Origin: Achromobacter agilis
Lineage (GTDB): Bacteria > Pseudomonadota > Gammaproteobacteria > Burkholderiales > Burkholderiaceae_B
Assembly: GCF_900496965.1 (NCBI RefSeq)
Contig: NZ_UFQB01000004.1
Coordinates: 248,001 to 312,000, forward strand
Length of the DNA stretch: 64,000 nt
Direction of reading: 5' to 3'
The position numbers and the translations under genes are program-made. Positions 38,445 to 45,453 of the stretch are shown piece by piece (position 1 is the stretch's first letter; the number at the start of each line of letters is the position of its first letter). Under the pieces are notes generated by a model. The model ran no database searches, was not told the origin of the DNA, and saw only the letters and a list, made by a program, of their open reading frames with translations.

Positions 38445-39725
38445 TTAGCGCATCGCCATGCGGCACTGCTCGTCCAGCGCCGCGGCCAGGATGCCGGCAT
38501 GTTCAGGCTGGAACACCAGCGGTGGACGGATCTTGAGCGTGGAGGCATTGCGGCCGGCCGTGCCCAGCAGCACGCCGGACTGGCGCAATCCGTTGACGAT
38601 CCGTTGGGTCAGGCGGGCGGCATGCGCCGCATCTCCATCGGGCGCGACGATATCGACGCCCCAGTACAGGCCCTGCCCGCGCACCGCGCCCAGGCAATCG
38701 TGGCGCTGCGCCAGATCGTCCAGCGCCTGCGCCATCACCTGGCCGGTGCGCTCGACATGGGCCGGCGCATCCAGGCGCGCCAACTCGTCCAGCACGGCCA
38801 GCCCGACGGCCGACGACACGGTGTTGCCGCCGAACGTATTGAAATACCGGCACTGCCGGCCGAAGACCTCGACCAGGCGCGATTGCGCAACCAGGCCGCC
38901 GATCGGATGTCCGTTGCCCATGGGCTTGCCCATGGACACCATGTCCGGGATCACGCCGTCGCGCTGAAAGGCCCACCAGTTGGCGCCCATGCGGGCAAAA
39001 CCGCCCTGCACTTCGTCGGCGATGAACAGCCCGCCCCGGGCGCGCACGCGCTCGGCCGCCAGGGTCAGCGCTTCGCTGGGATCGGCGTACATGCCGTCGC
39101 TGGCGAATACGGTGTCGACCATGAGCGCGGCCACCGGCGTGCCGGCGGCTTCCAGCTCGTCGGCCGCCGCGTCCACGCTGGCGGCGAACTGCGCCGCGAC
39201 CGCTTGCGGCGTGCCCTCCAGGAGGCAGGGCGCCGGAATCGTGCGCACGTGCGCGCCGACGGGACGCAGCGACGGCGACACGTCGGCCAGCGCCATCGTC
39301 ACGCCATGGTAGGCATTGGCGGTAACGATCACGCCCCGCCGCCCCGTCGCCTCGAAGGCGATGCGCAGCGCCAGGTCATTGGCCTCACTGCCCGTGCAGG
39401 TAAACATGGCGGTGTCCAGCGCGTCCGGAAACAGCGCCAGCAAACGCTCGGCGTAACGCACCACGCCGTCGTGGAGATAACGCGTGTGCGTGTTCAGCAC
39501 CGATGCCTGCCGCGACAGCGCCTCAACCACCGCGGGGTTGGCATGGCCGACCACCGGCACGTTGTTGTAGGCATCCAGGTAGCGGCGCCCCGACGCGTCG
39601 TACAGCCATACGCCCTCGCCGCGCACCAGTTCCACCGGCTCTTCGTAGAACAACCGGTAGGCCGGCCCCAGCGCCTTGCGCCGCGCCAACAGATCTTGCT
39701 GCGTCTGGTTGCTGTTCACTGTCAT
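38445..39725 (-). CDS. Class III PLP enzyme of the phospholyase (AGXT2L) type
   Basis: The gene encodes a 426-aa fold-type I PLP protein. The Schiff-base lysine is K267 in MVSMGKPMGNGHP, the ring-nitrogen aspartate is D237 in FIADEVQ, and the phosphate loop is TGSEAND (111-117). Segments such as NNVPVVGHANP, NTHTRYLHD and CRYFNTFGGNTVS match the vertebrate AGXT2L1/2 enzymes. Those act as phospho-lyases on ethanolamine phosphate or 5-phosphohydroxylysine, not as transaminases. I start at MTVNSN (39725), with GAAGGA upstream; a longer frame reaches 39803. The kinase gene lies just before it, 56 bases away. The lyase reading is an inference from family and context. Confidence 0.8.
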   Translation of the reverse strand: MTVNSNQTQQDLLARRKALGPAYRLFYEEPVELVRGEGVWLYDASGRRYLDAYNNVPVVGHANPAVVEALSRQASVLNTHTRYLHDGVVRYAERLLALFPDALDTAMFTCTGSEANDLALRIAFEATGRRGVIVTANAYHGVTMALADVSPSLRPVGAHVRTIPAPCLLEGTPQAVAAQFAASVDAAADELEAAGTPVAALMVDTVFASDGMYADPSEALTLAAERVRARGGLFIADEVQGGFARMGANWWAFQRDGVIPDMVSMGKPMGNGHPIGGLVAQSRLVEVFGRQCRYFNTFGGNTVSSAVGLAVLDELARLDAPAHVERTGQVMAQALDDLAQRHDCLGAVRGQGLYWGVDIVAPDGDAAHAARLTQRIVNGLRQSGVLLGTAGRNASTLKIRPPLVFQPEHAGILAAALDEQCRMAMR

Positions 39726-39781
39726 CGCATGTCCTTCGCTCGATTCTTGCGCTGCCTTGCGCAGCTCCATGCAGGGCGCGC

Positions 39782-40921
39782 TCAACGCGCGCCCTGGCTC
39801 CATTCGTCGTACAGCTCGTTGAACAACGCCGTCGCCGCCGCCCGGCTGCGCAGGATGTAGGCGCCGTTGCCGGGAAAACGCAGGGCGCGCCAGGACGGAA
39901 TCGCCATGCGCTGCACCAGCCGGGCCAGCACCAGATCCAGCACGCGGCGCCGCTCCTGCGGCGTCAGCGGCGACACCGACTCGTAGCCCGCCACCACGGC
40001 CGACAGCACGTCCAGCGGATTGCCGGCAGCCGTCATCTGGTAGGACGCGGCGATGGCGATCTCGGCGATGCGCGGCGCATGGACCATGTCGCCGAAGTCC
40101 AGAATGCCCGCCAGGTCCGTGCCCGCCTCATTCACCAGGATGTTGCTGGGCGACAGATCGTTGTGAATGATCTGGCTGGGCAGCGCCGCCAGCGCCGGCA
40201 CGACGTCCTGCTCGAACACGTCCAGATAGGCCGCGATGCGCGCCCGTTCGTCCGGAGACTCGACCGCCCCCAGCATCGGCCGCACCCGCGCCACCTGGCA
40301 GGCATCCCACAGGAACAGGCGATGCGCCGCCGGATGCTCGAAGTCGGCAAGCTGGACGTCCAGCAGCCCCGCCGCCCTGCCCACCGCATGCCAGGACTGC
40401 GGCCCGGCCGCCATGGCCGTTCCTGCCCGGCCGGGCAGGTAGCCATAGGCGCGCACCCTCACCGGTCCAGCAACCGCAGGCACGAGAAAATCCAGCCAAT
40501 CCTGCGCCATCGCGCCGTCGTCGCAACCCGGCCTGAGATCCGAATCCGCTGCCAGTCCCGCCGCGTCGGCGGGCTGGTGATGCGGCGCCCGCACCGGGCC
40601 CATGCCGCTGCGGCGCGCTTCGAGGTGCTTCAACACCGCGATCTGCATGCGCGTCTCATCCAGGCTTTCCGCGCCGTTGATGAACTTCAGCGTCAGCGAC
40701 TCGCCGTCCGCCCGGCTGATCCGGAAATTCATGTCGCGCTCGCCCGACAGCGGTGCGCACTGCGCGTAACCCGGGTAGCAGGCCCTGGCCACACGCTCGG
40801 CATCCTCCTGCCGGACCGGGGGAGGCGAATTGACCAGCAGGGCGTCCACCGGATCTTCCATGCCGGCGGCGGCATTCGACAGCATCACGAGATATTCCGA
40901 ATTAAATATTTGATGCATCAT
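39782..40921 (-). CDS. Hydroxylysine-kinase-like phosphotransferase (APH fold)
   Basis: The 379-aa kinase has the catalytic loop IIHNDLSPSNILV (D255), the magnesium motif GILDFGDM (D275) and a probable ATP lysine, K79, in LTLKFIN. The LDFGDM motif, the GERDMNFRI opening and the helical C-terminus resemble animal hydroxylysine kinase (AGPHD1). It likely phosphorylates a hydroxyl group on a small amine, giving the substrate for the neighbouring phospholyase-like enzyme. ATGs at 40921 and 40885 are both possible. The later one lets the inverted repeat at 40911-40927 lie upstream of the gene. It heads the eight-gene operon. Confidence 0.78.
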   Translation of the reverse strand: MMHQIFNSEYLVMLSNAAAGMEDPVDALLVNSPPPVRQEDAERVARACYPGYAQCAPLSGERDMNFRISRADGESLTLKFINGAESLDETRMQIAVLKHLEARRSGMGPVRAPHHQPADAAGLAADSDLRPGCDDGAMAQDWLDFLVPAVAGPVRVRAYGYLPGRAGTAMAAGPQSWHAVGRAAGLLDVQLADFEHPAAHRLFLWDACQVARVRPMLGAVESPDERARIAAYLDVFEQDVVPALAALPSQIIHNDLSPSNILVNEAGTDLAGILDFGDMVHAPRIAEIAIAASYQMTAAGNPLDVLSAVVAGYESVSPLTPQERRRVLDLVLARLVQRMAIPSWRALRFPGNGAYILRSRAAATALFNELYDEWSQGAR

Positions 40922-40927
40922 GCATCA
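40911..40927. promoter_or_regulatory. Inverted repeat TGATGCA-TCA-TGCATCA, candidate GntR operator
   Basis: The perfect 7-bp arms TGATGCA (40911-40917) and TGCATCA (40921-40927) flank a TCA spacer, in the divergent region between the kinase and GntR genes. The 10-base palindrome TGATGCATCA (40911-40920) recurs at the GntR gene start. The repeat would overlap the first possible kinase start codon or lie about 26 bases upstream of the second. Confidence 0.6.
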
Positions 40928-41103
40928 AAAATCAGAAATGACGACATCGGTGTAATCCCGAAGACGGGAAATCCCGGCAAAGCCCCTTCAGAAGCGTGGT
41001 TTTGCCTATAAGGCTGATAAAGTAGGGCGTGGGCCGCGAGCCCGCCATCCGCCCGCCCGGGCAGACTTCTCCGTGGCGACCTTATGACTCTTGGCACGTA
41101 CTT

Positions 41104-41113
41104 TGATGCATCA
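41104..41113. promoter_or_regulatory. Second TGATGCATCA palindrome at the GntR gene start
   Basis: A perfect 10-bp palindrome, identical to half of the site at 40911-40927, 193 bases away. It spans the ATG at 41106. An operator here would suit autoregulation, particularly if translation begins further downstream. Confidence 0.5.
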
Positions 41114-41900
41114 TCCGAGCGCAAGCCCCTATTCCGACCCTAACGCCGACGCCCCCGCGCCGCCGCTGCAACCGCCGCAAGCAGAGGCCCGCTTCTCGGC
41201 CATGCAGTACGAAAGCATGGGCAACCGGGTCTACACCCGGATCTGCAGCGCCCTGATGGAAGGCCAGCTCCGGCCGGGAGACCGGTTGCGCATCCGGGAG
41301 CTGGCAGCAGAGCTGGGCACCAGCATCACCCCCGTGCGCGACGGCGTGCTGCGCCTCGTGCAGGATGGCGCGCTGGTCATGCGCAGCGCGCGCGACATCC
41401 GGGTAGCCGAAGTCACCCTGCCCGAATACCTGGAAATCCGCGACATCCGCCTGGAACTGGAGGGCATGGCCGCCGCGCGCGCCGCCGAAGTCGCCACGGC
41501 CGACGACATCGCGCGCATGGAAGCCCTGATCGCGCAGAACGAACAGGCCCTTGCCGCCGGCGACGTCCTCGCCGCCATCAGCCTGAACCAGCACTTCCAT
41601 TTCGAATACTGTCGCATCGCCAACATGCCGGTGCTCCTGAGCATCCTGGAACGGCTATGGCTGAAGATGGGCCCGTTGATCGCCCAGTGCTATACGGCGG
41701 GCGGGCGCGACATGATCGACGGCCACTACTCCCTGCTGACGGCCATGCGCAACCGCGACAGCCAGGCCGCCCGGGTCGCCGTCCAGACGGATATCCTTTC
41801 CGGCGGGCAAGTGATCCTGGAGCTGAAGAAGCGCTCAGCGCAGGCCGCCCAAAGTGCCGGTGCCGCGCAAGCGGCAAAACCGGCGCGGCCGTCGACGTGA
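41106..41900 (+). CDS. GntR-family regulator, FCD (FadR-like) subfamily
   Basis: The 264-aa protein has a winged-helix N-domain (about 40-105: RIRELAAELGTSITPVRDGVL) and an FCD ligand-binding domain (about 110-245) with its metal-type histidines in FHFEYCRIANMP and DGHYSLLTAMRNRD. The start is uncertain: ATG 41106, TTG 41091 and ATG 41202 are in frame. The first 30 residues are proline-rich and unlike the family. It is divergent from the kinase-to-SDR operon, and shared palindromes lie between them, so it most likely controls that operon. Confidence 0.85.
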   Translation: MHHPSASPYSDPNADAPAPPLQPPQAEARFSAMQYESMGNRVYTRICSALMEGQLRPGDRLRIRELAAELGTSITPVRDGVLRLVQDGALVMRSARDIRVAEVTLPEYLEIRDIRLELEGMAAARAAEVATADDIARMEALIAQNEQALAAGDVLAAISLNQHFHFEYCRIANMPVLLSILERLWLKMGPLIAQCYTAGGRDMIDGHYSLLTAMRNRDSQAARVAVQTDILSGGQVILELKKRSAQAAQSAGAAQAAKPARPST

Positions 41901-42075
41901 AGACAATGAAATAGCGGCTGGCCGAGCGGATCGGCCGCCGGCCAGCCAGCGCCTCATGGCATGAAGCGCCTTGCGATGCGCGCCACGACGTTCGCCAGAA
42001 GTGCGCTGGCCGCCGCAGCAACGAAGCAGGCTTGACGCCGCTGCGCGACAACAACGCGAGCAAGGCGCCGGAAAA

Positions 42076-42107
42076 CAAAAAGCCCACCGAAAACGGTGGG
42101 CTTTTTT
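42076..42107. terminator. Bidirectional terminator beside tRNA-Lys
   Basis: The 8-bp stem AGCCCACC (42081-42088) with GGTGGGCT (42095-42102) has a 6-nt loop and is flanked by an A-run and a T-run. On the minus strand it ends the tRNA-Lys transcript; on the plus strand it could end transcription from the GntR gene. Confidence 0.88.
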
Positions 42108-42126
42108 CTGGTGCTACCAGGAATTC

Positions 42127-42202
42127 TGGTGGGCTGTGAGTGGCTCGAACACTCGACCTACGGATTAAGAGTCCGCTGCTCTACCAACTGAGCTAACAGC
42201 CC
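42127..42202 (-). tRNA. tRNA-Lys, anticodon CUU
   Basis: On the minus strand a 76-nt cloverleaf runs from GGGCTGTTAGCTCAG to an encoded CCA. The acceptor stem GGGCTGT pairs with ACAGCCC. The D loop contains GCTCAGTTGGTAGAGC and the T loop contains GTTCGAGCC. The anticodon loop is CTCTTAA, giving anticodon CTT, which reads AAG. A terminator follows directly. No integrase or direct repeat marks it as an insertion site. Confidence 0.96.
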
Positions 42203-42354
42203 TTAGCAATGCACGCAATCCCGATTTGCTTTGCTGCGCTTTTACTGCCGGCGCCGCTGCGTTTCGTTATGTGTGTAGTGCGAAGAAGCAAGATTATATG
42301 TAGCTTTTTTGGTTTGTGCAAGTCGCGTGCAAAAAACTTTCGATACGCCCCGCA

Positions 42355-43113
42355 TCAAGCGGCGAAGCCGCCGTCCACGGCCAGGCTCGCGCCCGTGATG
42401 TAACGCCCTTCGGGGCCGGCCAGGAAGGCGACCATGCCAGCGATGTCGCGGGGTTCGCCATAGTGCGGCAAGGACAGCACCGCGACCATATCCCCCGCCC
42501 GTTCACCGTCGGCGGGATTCATGTCGGTGTCGATCGGACCGGGATGCACGACGTTGGCGGTGATGCCGCGCTCGCCCAGGTCGCGGGCCAGGCCTTGTGT
42601 CAGGCCGACCAGCGCTGCCTTGCTTGCGGCATACAGCGCCACGCCCGGGCGGCCGGCACGGGCCGCCAGGCAGCTGCCGATATTGATGATGCGGCCGCCG
42701 TCCGGCATGGATGCCTGCGCCGCCTGGATCGCGACGAACGGCGCGCGGACGTTGATGTCCATTGTCCGCTCGTAGTCGTCCAGGCTGGCGCCGCCGATGG
42801 GGCCCGCGATAAAAACGCCCGCGTTGTTGACCAGCACGTCCACCGGCCCAAGCTCGGCAACGGCGTGTTCGACCGCGCGGCGGACGGCGGCGGCGTCCAT
42901 GGAGTCGGCCTGGATAGCGCGCGCGCGGCGGCCGCCGGCGGACAGCTCCTGCGCCAGCGCCTGCGCGCCGGCGGCTGAAGACTCGCTCACATAAGTGAAC
43001 GCCACGTCGGCGCCATCGGCCGCCAGGCGGCGCACGATGGCCGCGCCGATGCCTCGACTGCCGCCGGTGACGAAAGCAACTTTCCCAGTCAGGTTTTGCA
43101 TGGTTGAACTCAT
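42355..43113 (-). CDS. Short-chain dehydrogenase/reductase (3-oxoacyl-ACP reductase-like)
   Basis: The 252-aa classical SDR has cofactor motif TGGSRGIGAAI, NNAG in VLVNNAGVF, a catalytic serine in INIGSCLAA, and YxxxK as YAASK. The C-terminal SLAVDGGFAA is typical of the FabG-like group. Alanine-rich and Arg-rich stretches near residue 60 (GGRRARAIQAD) suggest NADP(H). Starts at 43113 and 43101 are both possible. A perfect 9-bp inverted repeat lies over or just upstream of the start, facing a TetR gene, so expression is likely induced by the TetR ligand. Confidence 0.88.
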   Translation of the reverse strand: MSSTMQNLTGKVAFVTGGSRGIGAAIVRRLAADGADVAFTYVSESSAAGAQALAQELSAGGRRARAIQADSMDAAAVRRAVEHAVAELGPVDVLVNNAGVFIAGPIGGASLDDYERTMDINVRAPFVAIQAAQASMPDGGRIINIGSCLAARAGRPGVALYAASKAALVGLTQGLARDLGERGITANVVHPGPIDTDMNPADGERAGDMVAVLSLPHYGEPRDIAGMVAFLAGPEGRYITGASLAVDGGFAA

Positions 43114-43190
43114 ATTTGTAGTGATCAGTACAAATATATTCGCCGAGACTGGCCTCGCGCGTCAATTGTTTTTTTAGCGATCAACACAAA
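43112..43190. promoter_or_regulatory. TetR operator candidates between SDR and TetR genes
   Basis: Site 1 is ATATTTGTA (43112-43120) and TACAAATAT (43129-43137), perfect 9-bp arms with spacer GTGATCAG. Site 2 shares the right half: GCGATCAACACAAA (43177-43190) against GTGATCAGTACAAA (43121-43134). One site sits at the SDR start and the other 21 bases before the TetR start, as expected for a repressor that controls both directions. Confidence 0.65.
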
Positions 43191-43211
43191 ATTCACGCCA
43201 CAGGTAAAATC

Positions 43212-43844
43212 ATGGCCATGGCAGAACGTGGGCGCCCCCGGAACTTCGACCGAGCCCAGGCCTTGCGCAAGGCCATGGATGTGTTCTGGTCGAAGGGATA
43301 TGAAGGAGCATCGCTGACCGATCTGACGGAAGCGATGGGCATCAACTCGCCCAGTCTTTATGGCGCCTTTGGCTCGAAGGAAAGCCTGTTCCGCGAAGCC
43401 GTGGAGCTCTACCGCGACACCGAAGGCGGCTCGGGCAGGCGCGCCCTCGAGGACGCCCCCACCGCGCGAGAAGGCATCCAGTCGATGCTGCTGGCTTCGG
43501 CCGAACGCTTCACCGCTCCCGGCCATCCGCCCGGCTGCATGATCGTGCTGGGCGCGCCCTCGGGCTGCGTGAACCACGCCAGCGTGGGCGACTTCCTGGG
43601 CGACAACCGCCGCGAAATGCAAAGCCGGATCCTGGCTCGCCTGCATGCCGGCGCCGCCAACGGCGAGCTGCCTGCCGGCGCCGACCTCAAGGGCCTTGCC
43701 GCGTTCTACACCACCGTGCTGCACGGCATGTCGATCCAGGCGCGCGACGGCGCGACTCGCAAGACCTTGCAGGCCGTGGCCAGACAGGCGATGTGCGCCT
43801 GGGATGCGTTGGCCGGGGCACTGCCGGACCACGCCCGCCCCTGA
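43212..43844 (+). CDS. TetR/AcrR-family transcriptional regulator
   Basis: The 210-aa protein opens with the TetR helix-turn-helix (GRPRNFDRAQALRKAMDVFW, then YEGASLTDLTEAMGI, NSPSLYGAFGSKESLF). The C-terminal ligand domain contains GCMIVLGAPSG, common in regulators of SDR genes. It is divergent from an SDR gene, with matching inverted repeats between them. A diguanylate cyclase gene starts 11 bases after its stop, so the two are probably co-transcribed. Two ATGs lie at 43212 and 43218. Confidence 0.9.
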   Translation: MAMAERGRPRNFDRAQALRKAMDVFWSKGYEGASLTDLTEAMGINSPSLYGAFGSKESLFREAVELYRDTEGGSGRRALEDAPTAREGIQSMLLASAERFTAPGHPPGCMIVLGAPSGCVNHASVGDFLGDNRREMQSRILARLHAGAANGELPAGADLKGLAAFYTTVLHGMSIQARDGATRKTLQAVARQAMCAWDALAGALPDHARP

Positions 43845-43855
43845 CGGACCACTGC

Positions 43856-45445
43856 ATGTTCCGCATCGACCTGCGGCGCCTCATCCTGTGGATCAGCCTG
43901 CTGTCGATCATCCTGGTGCTGGCAGGCGGCCTGCATGCCAGCTCTCTCGTGCAGCGCGACCTGCTGCTGCGCAACGCGCTGGAGGTCAACCGGGTCTATG
44001 CGTCCAAGCTGGCCAGCGCAAGCGACTCGTTCCTGACCGACCTGCAGCGCTACCTGGCATACAGCGCGGACATGCTGTCCGACATGGAAAGCCACCCGGA
44101 ACACATGAGCGCGGAGACTCGGCGCCAGGAACGGCAGCTGGGCCATTTCAATTCCAGTTTCGTCGTATCGCCGCAAGGCAAGGTGCTGGCCGAGCCCACG
44201 TCCTCGCCGCAGCTGCTGGGCCAGAACCTGCGCAGCAAGGCCTTCCGCAATGCGTTGACGGCCAGGCAGCCCACCATCAGCGAACCCTTCCAGACCCGCA
44301 GCGGCCTCTGGCTGATCCTGTACACCCATCCCATCTTTTCCCGCGATCAGCGCTATCTCGGCTATATCGCGGGCACGCTCTACCTGCACGGAGACAACGT
44401 GCTGGACCGGCTGCTCGGCGAGCACTTCTACCGCGACGACTCCGCGCTGTACGTCGTGGATCGCAACGGCACGCTCATCTATCACCCCGACGACGGCCGC
44501 CTGGGGCAGGCCAGCCCCGACAATGAAGCCTTCGCCTCGGCCCGTCGCGGCGAAACCGGCGAAATGCGCTACACCGACGGCCAGGGCCGCGACATGCTCG
44601 CGGGCTACGCGCCAGTGCCGAGCACCGGCTGGAGCATCATCGCGCAGCGCCCCGTCGACACTACGCTGCAGCCTCTGAACGCCCTGCTCATGGCCACCGC
44701 CAGCAACACGCTGCCGCTGCTGCTGCTTTCCGTGGCGTTCATCTGGCTGCTGTCGCGCTGGATCGCCCGGCCGCTGGGCGAGTTGGCCAGCATCGCCAAG
44801 CACATGCAGAACCCGGATTCCGCGGACCGGATCCGCAACGTGCGCTCGTGGTATTTCGAAGCGGCGCAACTCAAGCGCGCGCTGCTCATGGGGCTGGCCT
44901 CGCTGCACCACAAAATCCGCGACCTGCGCCGCGAAACCACGACGGACACCTTGACCGGCCTGTTGAACCGGCGCGGCCTGGACGAGGCGCTCGCGCTGCT
45001 GCAGGCCGAGGACGAACCGGTGGCGATCGTGGCCATCGACATTGACCATTTCAAGACCATCAACGACCGCTACGGCCACGCCGCCGGCGACCGCGCGCTG
45101 CAGATGCTGGCAATGCTGATGAGCGAAGGCTCCCGAAGCGGCGACACGCTGGCGCGCGCCGGCGGCGAAGAATTCGTCATGCTGCTGCCCGGCGCGCCGA
45201 TGGCGGCCGCGATCGCCATTGTCGAACGCCTGCGCCTGCGGATGGCCTCGCAGCACGGTGTGGCGCCCGCCCCCATCACTATTTCGGCGGGCGTGGCGGC
45301 CTATCCGGAACATGGCGCGACGCTGGACGCCGTCTACCAGCGCGCGGACCAGGCGCTCTACTACGCCAAAAACCATGGCCGCAACGTCGTCTGCGTCGCG
45401 GACGACAATACCCAGGCCGGTTCGCGGCTCGCCCCGCCGGCCTGA
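43856..45445 (+). CDS. Membrane-bound sensory diguanylate cyclase
   Basis: The 529-aa protein makes cyclic di-GMP. Membrane span 1 is at about 9-28, followed by a periplasmic dCACHE-like sensor (about 30-280: LIYTHPIFSRDQRYLGYIAG; YVVDRNGTLIYHPDD), span 2 (about 283-303), a HAMP-like linker and a GGDEF domain. The active-site loop is GGEEF at 436-440. The product-inhibition I-site RSGD lies at 427-430, exactly five residues upstream, so feedback control should work. I set the start at MFRIDLRRL (43856). It follows the TetR gene by 11 bases. Confidence 0.92.
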   Translation: MFRIDLRRLILWISLLSIILVLAGGLHASSLVQRDLLLRNALEVNRVYASKLASASDSFLTDLQRYLAYSADMLSDMESHPEHMSAETRRQERQLGHFNSSFVVSPQGKVLAEPTSSPQLLGQNLRSKAFRNALTARQPTISEPFQTRSGLWLILYTHPIFSRDQRYLGYIAGTLYLHGDNVLDRLLGEHFYRDDSALYVVDRNGTLIYHPDDGRLGQASPDNEAFASARRGETGEMRYTDGQGRDMLAGYAPVPSTGWSIIAQRPVDTTLQPLNALLMATASNTLPLLLLSVAFIWLLSRWIARPLGELASIAKHMQNPDSADRIRNVRSWYFEAAQLKRALLMGLASLHHKIRDLRRETTTDTLTGLLNRRGLDEALALLQAEDEPVAIVAIDIDHFKTINDRYGHAAGDRALQMLAMLMSEGSRSGDTLARAGGEEFVMLLPGAPMAAAIAIVERLRLRMASQHGVAPAPITISAGVAAYPEHGATLDAVYQRADQALYYAKNHGRNVVCVADDNTQAGSRLAPPA

Positions 45446-45453
45446 AGCCCCGC

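Noticed and set aside
42127..42202. tRNA-Lys as an integration site for a genomic island
   Set aside because: No integrase gene, no repeat of the tRNA 3' end further along, and no mobile-element genes in the flanks.
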